A model generated the notes under the pieces. The model did not search any database and was not told the DNA's origin. It worked only from the letters and a program-made list of their open reading frames with translations. The position numbers and the translations under genes are program-made. Positions 40,108 to 50,230 of a stretch of DNA of 64,000 nt are shown piece by piece. This DNA is from Streptomyces sp. NBS 14/10 (lineage in GTDB: Bacteria; Actinomycetota; Actinomycetes; Streptomycetales; Streptomycetaceae), in the NCBI RefSeq assembly GCF_002224125.1, contig NZ_NCSM01000057.1, positions 244,856 to 308,855 on the forward strand, read 5' to 3'. Position 1 is the stretch's first letter; every line of letters begins with the position of its first letter.

Positions 40108-40907
40108 GCCCTCTGTCCCTCCTCACGTACGGTGGCCGTGCCCCGCCCCAGGTCCCGCATCACGCGGCGCACTTCATCGGCCCCGGGCCGGTCCAGCCGG
40201 CCGACGGCCCGCCCCCGTGCCAGAAACAGGGCCTCGTCCGCCCAGGCGGCGGCGACCGGGTCGTGGGTGACCATCACCACCGTGTGGCCGTCGCGGTCGA
40301 CGGCCTGCCGCAGCAGTGCGAGCACGCCGTGTGCGGTGGCCGGGTCGAGCGCGCCCGTGGGCTCGTCGGCGAAGACGATGTCGGGCTCGGTGACCAGCGC
40401 GCGGGCGATCGCCACCCGCTGGGCCTGCCCGCCGGACAGCTCCGCCGGCCGGTCCGCGCCCCGCTCGGCGAGCCCCACCGCCTCAAGCGCCCGCACGGCC
40501 CGCCCGTCGGACGGCACGCCGCCGAGCATCAGGGGCAGGGCGACGTTCTCCGCGACGCTCAGCGACGGCACGAGGTTGTGGGCCTGGAAGACGAACCCGA
40601 TCCGCTCCCGCCGCAGCCGCGTCAGCGCCGTCTCCTTGAGCGAGGCCAGCTCCGTACCCCCGATGCGCACCGCCCCCGCCGTCGGCCGGTCGAGCCCGGC
40701 GGCGCACTGGAGCAGGGTCGACTTCCCGGACCCGGACGGCCCCATCACGGCGAGAAACCGCCCCCGGGGGACCGCGAGGTCGACGGGGTGCAGCGCGACG
40801 GTGCCCCGCCGGTACTCCCTGCTCACCCCCTCCAGCGCGAGCGCGTCGGCCACCGGCCCCGCCCCCACCGCGCTCACGGTCCCCGAACCGCCCCGCTGCC
40901 TGCGCAT
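40104..40907 (-). CDS. ABC exporter ATP-binding protein, MacB type
   Basis: 267-residue ATPase: Walker [10 protein letters not shown], signature [15 protein letters not shown], Walker [15 protein letters not shown]-loop [13 protein letters not shown] 40907 follows GGAGGGG. Pairs with the FtsX-like permease downstream. The palindrome at 41007 is 100 bp upstream, so the neighbouring two-component system probably controls this operon. Confidence 0.95.
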   Translation of the reverse strand: MRRQRGGSGTVSAVGAGPVADALALEGVSREYRRGTVALHPVDLAVPRGRFLAVMGPSGSGKSTLLQCAAGLDRPTAGAVRIGGTELASLKETALTRLRRERIGFVFQAHNLVPSLSVAENVALPLMLGGVPSDGRAVRALEAVGLAERGADRPAELSGGQAQRVAIARALVTEPDIVFADEPTGALDPATAHGVLALLRQAVDRDGHTVVMVTHDPVAAAWADEALFLARGRAVGRLDRPGADEVRRVMRDLGRGTATVREEGQRA

Positions 40908-41006
40908 GTGTACGCCCCTCCCCAGTGATCGGCCGACTCGCCTCGTCCACTCACGAGGCTAGGAACGGGCGGGGGGCGGGGGCAGAGAGCACGCTCCCGA
41001 TCCGGG

Positions 41007-41024
41007 GGTGTAGCGGGCTACACC
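41007..41024. promoter_or_regulatory. Palindromic operator, copy 2
   Basis: GGTGTAGCGGGCTACACC, a perfect palindrome with 8-bp arms around GG. It has the same outer arms as copy 1 at 35623 and lies upstream of the ABC exporter operon. Confidence 0.75.
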
Positions 41025-41034
41025 TCTCTGCACG

Positions 41035-41215
41035 CGCGCGCTCCGGCAGGGTGGAGGTGGCGGCGGCGTCGAGCAGTTCGGACAGCTCATCCTCTTCGGA
41101 TCCGCCGGCAGCCGTGAAGAAGAGGGACGGCACCTCGGCGCGCCGCAGGAGCTCCTCCACCAGGCTGGACTTGCCGACCCGCCGAAGTGAGCGCCCCGGC
41201 CAATGGACTGCCCGG
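41035..41215 (-). pseudogene. Remnant of an AAA-type ATPase gene
   Basis: About 60 codons on the minus strand read GRSLRRVGKSSLVEELLRRA, then PSLFFTAAGGSEEDEL. This is the Walker-A region and following strand of the archaeal-ATPase/DUF234-like family common in Streptomyces. The rest of such a protein (about 400 residues) is absent, there is no credible start, and the frame runs into an operator region. I interpret it as a gene fragment left by deletion. It occupies part of the 438-bp gap 40908-41345, which otherwise holds the operator and the leader of the next gene. Confidence 0.6.
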
Positions 41216-41345
41216 GCCCGTGGGTCACCGTGTGCGGCGGATGGGCTACTGTCACCGAAGCACATCCATTTCTCTGTCTCATGCGTCTCTTGAGCAAGCG
41301 GCACTCTCATATAGCCGCCCCGCAGGGGCATTTGGAGTATCAGTC

Positions 41346-42239
41346 TTGAAAACCGGTATCAAGGGCATTCGTCGCGTATCCGCCGTGGCCGTCATCGCCG
41401 CGGGAGCCGTTCTGTCCGCCGGGGCGCTCGCCCCCGTGCAGGCTGCCACGGTCGCGACCCCCACGATCACCGCCAAGGGCGGGTTCGTGATGAACAACGG
41501 CACGGGGAAGTCCCTCTACACCAAGGCAGCGGACACCCGCCTCTCCACCGGCTCCACCACCAAGATCATGACGGCCCGGGTGGTACTCGCCCAGCCGAAT
41601 CTCAACCTGGACGCGAAGGTCACCGTCCAGAAGGCGTACAGCGACTACATCGTCGACAACAACTGGGCCTCCTCGGCCAAGCTCATCGTCGGCGACAAGG
41701 TCACCGTCCGCCAGCTGCTGTACGGGCTGATGCTGCCGTCCGGCTGTGACGCCGCGTACGCGCTGGCCGACAAGTTCGGCACCGGGTCGACCCGGGCGGC
41801 GCGGGTGAAGTCGTTCATCGGCAAGATGAACACGACCGCCAAGAGCCTGGGCCTCACGAACACGCACTTCGACTCGTTCGACGGCATAGGGCACGGCGCG
41901 AACTACTCGACGCCGCGCGATCTGACCAAGCTGGCCAGCAGCGCGATGAAGTACTCCACGTTCCGTACGGTCGTGAAGACGAAGTCGACGAAGCAGAAGG
42001 TCACCACCAAGAGCGGTGGCTACCGCTACATGGACTGGACGAACACCAACCCGCTGCTCGGCACCTACTCGGGCGCCATCGGCGTCAAGACCGGCTCGGG
42101 CCCGGAGGCCAAGTACTGCCTGGTCTTCGCCGCCACCCGGGACAGCAAGACGGTGATCGGCACGGTCCTCGCCTCCTCCTCGGTGGACAACCGCACGGCG
42201 GACGCGAAGAAGCTGCTGAACTACGGCTTCGCCAAGTAA
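41346..42239 (+). CDS. Secreted D-alanyl-D-alanine carboxypeptidase (low-molecular-weight PBP)
   Basis: 297-residue exported peptidase S11. After a signal peptide (residues 1-34, ending APVQAA) the three active-site motifs are in order: STTK (SxxK), SGC in MLPSGCDAAYALAD, and KTG in IGVKTGSG. It trims peptidoglycan side chains. The start is taken at TTG 41346, with GGAG nine bases upstream, because this gives a normal signal peptide; the longer frame has no ribosome site. A small GCCCC-GCA-GGGGC hairpin is in the leader at 41316. Confidence 0.9.
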   Translation: MKTGIKGIRRVSAVAVIAAGAVLSAGALAPVQAATVATPTITAKGGFVMNNGTGKSLYTKAADTRLSTGSTTKIMTARVVLAQPNLNLDAKVTVQKAYSDYIVDNNWASSAKLIVGDKVTVRQLLYGLMLPSGCDAAYALADKFGTGSTRAARVKSFIGKMNTTAKSLGLTNTHFDSFDGIGHGANYSTPRDLTKLASSAMKYSTFRTVVKTKSTKQKVTTKSGGYRYMDWTNTNPLLGTYSGAIGVKTGSGPEAKYCLVFAATRDSKTVIGTVLASSSVDNRTADAKKLLNYGFAK

Positions 42240-42269
42240 CTCCCGAAAAGCAGCTCTCGAACACCGCTG

Positions 42270-42311
42270 GGGCCCGCCCGCGACCGGAGGACACCGGTCG
42301 CGGGCGGGCCC
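42270..42311. terminator. Bidirectional terminator, 18-bp perfect stem
   Basis: GGGCCCGCCCGCGACCGG pairs fully with its downstream complement around the loop AGGACA, between the convergent carboxypeptidase and serine-hydrolase genes. Confidence 0.92.
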
Positions 42312-42333
42312 TTGTCGTGCCAGGACCGTAGGT

Positions 42334-43737
42334 TCAGGCGATCTTGGGCGCGGCACGCATGCCGATGTAGCAGCAGGCGGTGCCGTTGGAGAGGGTGGAG
42401 AACACCACGGGCATCCAGTCCTCGCTGAAGGAGGGGCCGGCGCCGGAGGCGGCGAAGACGGTGTCCGAGAGCGGGATCAGGTCCATCTCCAGCGGCTGGG
42501 AGAAGTCCTTCATGCCACCGACGAACTCGTACCGCAGGTGGAACGCGCCGTCGCGCTCGCTGACGGTGATGACGACGCCTTCGCGCTCATAGGTGCCAAG
42601 GAGCGGGGTGATGTCCACCGCGGGCGGCTGCGCCGCCGGAGCGAAGGCGTCCGGCATCCGCACCCCAGCCAGCTCGCCGAGCAACTCCTGGAGGAGATCG
42701 GCGTAGAGCCGGCGTGCGCCGCCGCCGTTGGTCAGCAGGGCGATGGCCACGCCCGCCTCCGGCACCACGCGCAGATACGCGTACTGCCCGATCGAGGCGC
42801 CGTCATGGCCGTAGCCCGGGGTGCCGAACCAGTCGTAGAGCGTCCAGCCGAGGCCCCAGCCGTCGGCGCTCACGGTCCACTTGTCCGGGACGTCGACCTC
42901 GCGCCGCTGCATGGCCGCGACGGACTCGGGGGCCAGCACGCGCGTGCCGTCCTGCGCCGCGCCGCCGTCGAGGTGCATCCGGGCCAGCCGGACCACATCG
43001 CCCGCGGTGGCGCAGACCCTGCCGTACGGGCCCGCCGAGCGCGGCATCAGGTCCCATGCGGGCGCCGGCTCCGGGTCCTGGCCCTCCTCGCCCAGGTGAC
43101 CCATCGCGGCCCGGAACCGCAGCACCTCCTCGGGGAGGGTCATGGTCTGCTCGAGGCCGAGCGGGGTGAGCAGCCGGTCCTTGAGCGCGGCGTCCCAGGT
43201 CTGGCCGGTCAGCACCTCGACCATGCGGCCCAGCACGTTGTACCCGACGCTGCTGTAGGAGACCGCCGTCCCGGGCGGGCAGTCCAGCGCCACCCCCTTG
43301 GCGGCCTCGACATAGCGGGCCAGGCAGTCGTCACCGCGCCCGGTGTCCTCGGTGAAGTCGCACGTCAGACCGCTGGTGTGGCTGAGCAACCGGCGCATGG
43401 TGATGGCCCTGGTGGCCTCGGGGTCGGCGACGGCGAACTCCGGCAGCACGTCCACCACCGGGGCGTCCAGGTCGAGTTCGCCGGACTCGACCAGCCGCAT
43501 CACCAGCGTGGCGGTGTAGACCTTGGCGATCGAGCCGAGCTGGAACACCGAGTCCGTGGTGGCCGTCACGCCGGTGCCCCGGTGCAGCACACCGCTCGCC
43601 AGCTCGTGGATCTCCCCGTCGGCCAGCACGGCCAGGGTCGCGCCCGGCACGTGATAGGCGGCCCGCAGCTCGTCGAGCCGGGCCTGCCAGCGCGTGGTGT
43701 CGAAGGCGGTGGCTTCCTGGCCCTTGGTACTCGACAT
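42334..43737 (-). CDS. Serine hydrolase, class C beta-lactamase family
   Basis: 467-residue cytoplasmic-looking (no signal peptide) beta-lactamase-fold hydrolase. The SxxK motif is SIAK in FQLGSIAKVYTATLVMRL; the Tyr motif is YSSVGYN; the third motif is HDGASIG (HxG type). A C-terminal lipocalin-like domain follows (LLGTYEREGVVITV). Such proteins are esterases, peptidases or penicillin-binding relatives. It is divergent from a TetR regulator, which probably controls it. Confidence 0.88.
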   Translation of the reverse strand: MSSTKGQEATAFDTTRWQARLDELRAAYHVPGATLAVLADGEIHELASGVLHRGTGVTATTDSVFQLGSIAKVYTATLVMRLVESGELDLDAPVVDVLPEFAVADPEATRAITMRRLLSHTSGLTCDFTEDTGRGDDCLARYVEAAKGVALDCPPGTAVSYSSVGYNVLGRMVEVLTGQTWDAALKDRLLTPLGLEQTMTLPEEVLRFRAAMGHLGEEGQDPEPAPAWDLMPRSAGPYGRVCATAGDVVRLARMHLDGGAAQDGTRVLAPESVAAMQRREVDVPDKWTVSADGWGLGWTLYDWFGTPGYGHDGASIGQYAYLRVVPEAGVAIALLTNGGGARRLYADLLQELLGELAGVRMPDAFAPAAQPPAVDITPLLGTYEREGVVITVSERDGAFHLRYEFVGGMKDFSQPLEMDLIPLSDTVFAASGAGPSFSEDWMPVVFSTLSNGTACCYIGMRAAPKIA

Positions 43738-43774
43738 GGCGTCTCCATCGGTGAAGGACGATGTGCGTTCGAAC

Positions 43775-43838
43775 GGCGTACGCTACGCCGAACACTGTAC
43801 GGAGGCCGCACACTGTTCGCAACCCCGTACACCGTGCG
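43775..43838. promoter_or_regulatory. Operator region between serine hydrolase and TetR gene
   Basis: Contains the palindrome GGCGTACGCTACGCC (43775-43789) and three related 10-mers, ACACTGTACG, ACACTGTTCG and ACACCGTGCG, starting at 43792, 43810 and 43829. Candidate binding sites for the TetR protein in the divergent promoter. Confidence 0.5.
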
Positions 43839-43887
43839 CCCGAGCGGCTATCCTTGGCCGCGGGAGAAAGAAGGAAGAGGAGCCCGT

Positions 43888-44619
43888 ATGCCGAGCGACG
43901 CCAAGCGACCGATCCAGTCGGTGTGGACCCGCCCCCAGCGCCCCCGGCGCGAACAGCCCGCGCTGAGCCGGGACCAGATCGTGTCCGCCGCCCTCGAACT
44001 GCTCGACGCCGAGGGCATCGACGCCCTGAGCATGCGGAAGCTCGGCAGCCGGCTGAACGCGGGGGCCACCTCGCTGTACACGCATGTGGCCGACAAGGGC
44101 GAGCTGATCGAGCTGGTCGTGGACGAGGTCTACGGCGAGATCGAGGTACCCGAGGCCGCGGACCCGGACCACTGGCGGGAGGTCGCCACCCGCTGCGCGC
44201 AGGGCCTCAGGTCGGCGATCCTGGCCCACTCGTGGATGGCCTCCGTGATCGGCGGAGCCTGGGTGACCCAGCTGGGGCCCAACCTGATGCGGCTCACCGA
44301 GAGCATGCTGGCCGTCTTCGAGAAAGCGGGCCTCCCGGCGGCCGAGGCCGATCCCGCCGTCTCCGCGTTCACGGCGTACGTCATCGGCATGGCCACCAGC
44401 GAGGCCGCCTGGCTGACGACGCTCGCCCGCGGTGGCGTGAGCGAGCGGGAATGGGCGGAGCAGCTGTGGCCGGCCGCCGAGGACGCCGCGCGGGACCACC
44501 CGAAACTGCGCGAGCAGTACGCGGGCCTACGCGACAAGGACCCGCGCGAAATCCGCGACGACAAGTTCGACTACGGACTACAGCGGGTCCTCGACGGGCT
44601 GGCGACCCGGCTCGGCTGA
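43888..44619 (+). CDS. TetR-family regulator, TetR_C (class A-like) type
   Basis: 243-residue repressor: helix-turn-helix at about residues 30-75 (LSRDQIVSAALELLDAEGID; SMRKLGSRLNAGATSLYTHV), then the C-terminal TetR ligand domain (AILAHSWMASVIGGAWV). ATG 43888 follows AGGAAGAGGAG. Divergent from the serine hydrolase gene, the usual layout for a local repressor. Confidence 0.93.
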   Translation: MPSDAKRPIQSVWTRPQRPRREQPALSRDQIVSAALELLDAEGIDALSMRKLGSRLNAGATSLYTHVADKGELIELVVDEVYGEIEVPEAADPDHWREVATRCAQGLRSAILAHSWMASVIGGAWVTQLGPNLMRLTESMLAVFEKAGLPAAEADPAVSAFTAYVIGMATSEAAWLTTLARGGVSEREWAEQLWPAAEDAARDHPKLREQYAGLRDKDPREIRDDKFDYGLQRVLDGLATRLG

Positions 44620-44743
44620 GCCGGGTCGCCGCCCCCGCTGTCGACCTGCTGCCACCCCGCACCGTCTCGCCGAACCGTCGGGCCGGCAGGGGGCATTCCT
44701 CGGCGCGGCGGACCGGCCTTCGCGGGGTCCGCTGCCACACTGA

Positions 44744-46093
<1,350 letters not shown>

Positions 46094-46113
46094 CCCCCGG
46101 CCACGCCTGATGT

Positions 46114-46175
46114 GCGGTGAGTATGGGACAGCGACACACCGACGCCACGGCGTGTCGCTGTCCCATACTCACCGC
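46114..46175. repeat. Dispersed 62-bp palindrome, copy B
   Basis: Arms of 28 bp (27 paired), GCGGTGAGTATGGGACAGCG onward, around the loop ACGCCA. Same loop, outer arms and layout as copy A at 12592, 33.5 kb away. Between the convergent gdhA and WD40 genes, where it would end transcription from both sides. Confidence 0.88.
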
Positions 46176-46179
46176 GAAG

Positions 46180-49100
46180 TCACTGACACACCCGGCCCGA
46201 CGGCTCGTCCGGCAGATAGGTCGAGCGCTCCCGCCGGGTGAGGTCCCGGTCGACGGTCCCGCAGATCTTGCCGATCGCCGCGGCGGGCGGTCGCAGGTCG
46301 ATGTTCCACAGCCGTACGGTCTCGTCGTCGCTGCCGGTGGCCAGGGTGCGCCCGTCCGGGCCGAACGCCACCCCCCACACATCGGCGGTGTGGCCGCGCA
46401 GCGACCCGCGGGATTCGCCGCTCGCCGCGTCCCACAGCCGTACGGTCTCTCCGCCGCCGCTGGCCAAGGTGCGCCCGTCGGGGCTGAAGGCCACCGACTG
46501 TACGCTCTCGGTGTGCCCGTCGAGCACATCCCGCATCCGCCCGCTCGCCACATCCCACAGCCGCACCGAGCCGTCCGCGCTGCCGGTCGCCAGGGTGCGG
46601 CCGTCCCGGCTGAACGCCGCGGACCACACGGCGTCGGTGTGGCCCTTGAGGGTGCGCAGCGCGCGGCCGGTCCTCGCGTCCCACAGGCGCACCGTGCGGT
46701 CGACACCGCTGGTGGCGAGGGTGCGGCCGTCAGGGCTGAACGCCGCCGACAGCACACCCTTGTCATGGCCGCGGAGCACGCGAAGGGCCCGGCCGGTCGA
46801 CACGTCCCACAGCCGCGCGGTCTTGTCGTTGCTGCCGGTGGCCAGCGTGCGGCCGTCGGGGCTGAACGCCACGGACCGTACGAAGTCGGTGTGGCCGTGC
46901 AGCCTGCGGCGGGGCAGGCCGGTGTCCGGGTCCCACAGGCGGACATTCCCGTCGAAGTGTCCGGTCGCCAGGGTGCGGCCGTCGGGGCTGAACGCCAGCG
47001 ACGGCACGGCCTCATGCAACCCGACGACGAGGGAGCGCCGGACTCGGCCGCTCGCCGCGTCCCACACCTTCACGGTGTCGTCACGGCCGTTGCCGCTGGC
47101 GAGGCTGCGGCCGTCGGGGGCGAACGCCACAGACAGCACGCCGCCGGGCTGCCTGGCCAGGATGTCCCTGGTACGGCCGGTCGCCACGTCCCACAGCCGC
47201 AGCAGCCCCTCTTCATCGCCGGTCGCCAACGTCCGCCCGTCCGGGCTGAACGCCACCGACCACACCGACCCGTCGTAGCCGAGGGAGAAGCTGTCGCGGG
47301 CCCGGCCCGCGTCGAGGTCCAACAGCCGCACATGACTGTCGCCGCCCCCGGTCGCCAGCGCCCGGCCGTCCGGGCTGAAGGCCAGCGAACGCACCGGGCC
47401 GACCTCAGTGAGTGTGTCCCGGAGTTTGCCGGTGGTCGCGCTCCACAGCCGCACCGCGCGCTCGCCCCCACCGGTCGCCAGGGTGCGACCGTCCGGGCTG
47501 AACACCACCGACAGCACGCCGTACTTGTCGCCGGTGATGGTCCTGCCGAGTCGTCCGGTCCCGGTGTCCCACAGCCGCACCGTGCCGTCGGTACTGCCCG
47601 TGGCCAGCGTGTGGCCATCCGGGCTGTACGCCACCGAGGTGACCGTGGCGCCCCATTTCGCGGGGCCGGTGAGGGTCGCGCGGAGGCGGCCGGTCCCGGC
47701 ATCCCACAGCCGCACCAGCCCGTCGGAGCGGCCCGTGGCCAGGGTGCGGCCGTCCGGGCTGAACGCCACTGTCATCATCGCGCCCGCGCGGGGGGTGAGG
47801 GTGCTCCGCACCCGCCCGGTGTCCGCGTCCCTCAGCCGCACCTCGCGGGCGTCGGCGACGGCGAGCGTGCGGCCGTCCGGGCTGAAGGTCGCCGACGTCG
47901 CCATGCCGACGTGGCCGGTGAGGGTGTTACGGACCCGACCGGTCCTGGCGTCCCGGAGCAGCACCGTCCGGTCCTCGCCGCCCGTGGCCAGCGTGCGGCC
48001 GTCCGGGCTGTACGCCACCGACATCACCTTGCCCTTGTGCCCGGTGAGCCGCTTCTGCGCGGGAAGGGCCGCCGCGGCGTACAGGCTGTCCGTGGCCTCG
48101 GCGGTGGGGTGCGTCCGGTAGGCCCGTACGGCCAGCAGCGCGGCCAGGTCGGGGTCCTGGTCGAGTAGCGCGGTGGACTGGGCGGCCAGCTGCCTGGACT
48201 GCGCCAACTGCCGCGCGGCCTGGGCCTTGCGCTCCTCGCCGACGGCCGTGTGGCGCTGCCAGAAAGCGACGCCGGCGGCCACCAGTGCCAGGCACAGCGC
48301 CACGGAGACCGCCGCCAGGACCTGGCGCAGCCGACGCCGCTCCTTGCGCAACCCCGCTCGGCTCTCGGCGAGGAAGGCGCCCTCGACCGGGATGAGGTCC
48401 GCGGCCCGCTCGGGCGGGCCGAACGCCTCGTCCGCCTCCGCCAGCCGTACGCCCCGGTAGAGCGCCCCGGGATCCCGGCCCAGCCGCTGCCACGCGGTGG
48501 CGTCCTCGGTCAGCTGACGGTGGACGCGCAGCAGGCGGCGGTCCTCGTCGATCCAGTCGCGCAGCCGGGGCCAGGCGGTGATCAGCGCCTCGTGCGCGAG
48601 GTTGACGACCTCGTCGTCGAGGGTGATCAGGCGCGCGCGGGCCAGGCGCTCCAGCACGGTGGCCGCCTCGCCGGGCCCGCCGGCCCGGAGTTCGGCGCGG
48701 TCCGCCGGGCGGCGGGTGTCGGGCGCCCCCTCGCCCGGGGTGACCAGCCGCAGCAGGGTCCGCCGGGCGGCTTGTGCCTGGTCGGGCGGCAGCCGGGTGT
48801 ACAGGTCCTCGGCGGTCTGGGCGACCGCGCCGTGGATACCGCCGGTCGCCTCGTACGCGGCCATGGTCAGCGCGCGGCCACGGCGGCGGCGCCAGGTCTC
48901 CAGCAGGACGTGGGACAGCAGCGGCAGCCCGCCGGGCTCGTCGGCGACCTCCTCGACGAGCCGCGCGGTCAGGGTGCGCTCGACGATCAGCCCCTCGGCG
49001 GCGGCCGGTCCGACGATGGCCTCGCGCAGCTCCTCCGGGGTCATCGGGGCCACCAGCAGCGTGGCGTCCCGCAGCGCGTCGGCGAGCGCGCGGTGCCCGG

Positions 49101-49992
49101 CGCAGTGGCCGAAGAAGTCGGCGCGGACGGCGACCACGACCCGTAACCGGCGCTCGGGGTCGCGGGCGGCCAGCAGCAGGTCGATGAACTCCGCCCGTTC
49201 GGCCGGGTCATGGCACAGGGTGAAGGTCTCCTCGAACTGGTCGACGACCACCACCGTGTCGCCCTCGCCCCCGGCCGGGGCGAGGAGGTGCGCATGGCTC
49301 TGGGCGGGGTGCGGGCCCGGGGTGAGAATCCGGAGGGCGGCGGGCCGCGCCTGGCCGGAGTCTCCGACTCCGACTCCGGCCCGCGCCGCCGCCCGCCCGT
49401 CCCTCGCTCGCGCCGCCGACCCTCCGTCCTCAGCCCGCACCGCCGTCCCCGCGTCTCCCGCCCGAGCCGCCCGCCCCGCGTCCCCTGCCCGAGCCGCCGG
49501 CCCCCCGTCCCCCGCCCGCAGGGCCGGGATGAGCCCGGCGCGCAGCAGCGAGGACTTCCCACTGCCCGACGCGCCGACCACGGCCGCGAACCGCCGCGCC
49601 CGGACCAGCCCGACCAGGTCCTCGGTCAGCCGGTCGCGGCCGAAGAACCGCTCCCGGTCCTCCGGCTGGAAGCGCCGCAGCCCCGGATACGGCGGAACGG
49701 CGTCGTCGTCCTCGGGCGGCTCGGCCAGCAGCTGGTCCGTCACCTGCTGCCAGCGCCGCTCCCACTCCACGCGGTCCCCGCCGCACGCGGTCACATACGC
49801 CAGAGCGACCGGCAGCGAGGGAAGTCTGTCGCCGGAGGCCGCCTGGGCGAGGGTCGCCGTGGAGTACTCCGTCCTGCGCGCCATCGCCCGATACGTCAAC
49901 CCGCCCGCGCTCTGCCGCAAGGCCCGTAACTCATGGGCGAATCGCTCCACCGGCCCGGCACTCGGATCCAGCGGGCTCTCCCGACGCCCCAT
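46180..49992 (-). CDS. XRE-nSTAND NTPase with 14 WD40 repeats
   Basis: 1270-residue signalling NTPase. It has an N-terminal XRE helix-turn-helix (RFAHELRALRQSAGGLTYRA), an nSTAND1 NTPase with Walker A GASGSGKSS (Lys146) and Walker B VVVVDQFEE, a winged-helix/TPR-like linker, one transmembrane segment (VLAAVSVALCLALVAAGVAF), then 14 WD40 repeats, each with SPDGRTLATG and a VRLWD end, enough for two seven-bladed propellers. Such STAND proteins act as ligand-triggered switches. ATG 49992 follows GGGGAGGGG. Leu283 is a TTA codon. A 9-residue tandem repeat of about 50 residues is inserted just after the P-loop. Confidence 0.93.
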   Translation of the reverse strand: MGRRESPLDPSAGPVERFAHELRALRQSAGGLTYRAMARRTEYSTATLAQAASGDRLPSLPVALAYVTACGGDRVEWERRWQQVTDQLLAEPPEDDDAVPPYPGLRRFQPEDRERFFGRDRLTEDLVGLVRARRFAAVVGASGSGKSSLLRAGLIPALRAGDGGPAARAGDAGRAARAGDAGTAVRAEDGGSAARARDGRAAARAGVGVGDSGQARPAALRILTPGPHPAQSHAHLLAPAGGEGDTVVVVDQFEETFTLCHDPAERAEFIDLLLAARDPERRLRVVVAVRADFFGHCAGHRALADALRDATLLVAPMTPEELREAIVGPAAAEGLIVERTLTARLVEEVADEPGGLPLLSHVLLETWRRRRGRALTMAAYEATGGIHGAVAQTAEDLYTRLPPDQAQAARRTLLRLVTPGEGAPDTRRPADRAELRAGGPGEAATVLERLARARLITLDDEVVNLAHEALITAWPRLRDWIDEDRRLLRVHRQLTEDATAWQRLGRDPGALYRGVRLAEADEAFGPPERAADLIPVEGAFLAESRAGLRKERRRLRQVLAAVSVALCLALVAAGVAFWQRHTAVGEERKAQAARQLAQSRQLAAQSTALLDQDPDLAALLAVRAYRTHPTAEATDSLYAAAALPAQKRLTGHKGKVMSVAYSPDGRTLATGGEDRTVLLRDARTGRVRNTLTGHVGMATSATFSPDGRTLAVADAREVRLRDADTGRVRSTLTPRAGAMMTVAFSPDGRTLATGRSDGLVRLWDAGTGRLRATLTGPAKWGATVTSVAYSPDGHTLATGSTDGTVRLWDTGTGRLGRTITGDKYGVLSVVFSPDGRTLATGGGERAVRLWSATTGKLRDTLTEVGPVRSLAFSPDGRALATGGGDSHVRLLDLDAGRARDSFSLGYDGSVWSVAFSPDGRTLATGDEEGLLRLWDVATGRTRDILARQPGGVLSVAFAPDGRSLASGNGRDDTVKVWDAASGRVRRSLVVGLHEAVPSLAFSPDGRTLATGHFDGNVRLWDPDTGLPRRRLHGHTDFVRSVAFSPDGRTLATGSNDKTARLWDVSTGRALRVLRGHDKGVLSAAFSPDGRTLATSGVDRTVRLWDARTGRALRTLKGHTDAVWSAAFSRDGRTLATGSADGSVRLWDVASGRMRDVLDGHTESVQSVAFSPDGRTLASGGGETVRLWDAASGESRGSLRGHTADVWGVAFGPDGRTLATGSDDETVRLWNIDLRPPAAAIGKICGTVDRDLTRRERSTYLPDEPSGRVCQ
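49375..49525. repeat. 27-bp tandem repeat after the nSTAND P-loop
   Basis: Four to five 27-bp units coding for nonapeptides of the form RAGDAGRAA, RAGDAGTAV and RAEDGGSAA, at about residues 157-206. They lie where related NTPases have a short loop between P-loop helix and the next strand. Confidence 0.8.
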
Positions 49993-50230
49993 CTGATGCC
50001 CCTCCCCCTCATGGCCTGGGCGTTCCGCCCGGCCCGTGCCTCCCACCCGTACCGGACGCCGCGCGGCCACCGGCCGTTCCCGGCCCGACTTAATTGTCCA
50101 GCGCGGCGATTGGGGCCTGCCAGACAACGCCCGGCCCAGAAAACTCGAGGTCAGACGGGGTCGCACCGGCCGGACAACGCGGGCCGGCCGCGCACCTCGT
50201 CCATCCATCGCGAACGAGGGGAACAAGCAC

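Noticed and set aside
42538..43887. Long upstream extension of the TetR frame
   Set aside because: It runs antisense through the serine hydrolase gene; ATG 43888 with AGGAAGAGGAG gives a normal TetR N-terminus.
46117..48168. 683-codon plus-strand frame opposite the WD40 repeats
   Set aside because: Its periodic sequence mirrors the WD40 repeats of the real minus-strand gene and starts inside the palindromic repeat.
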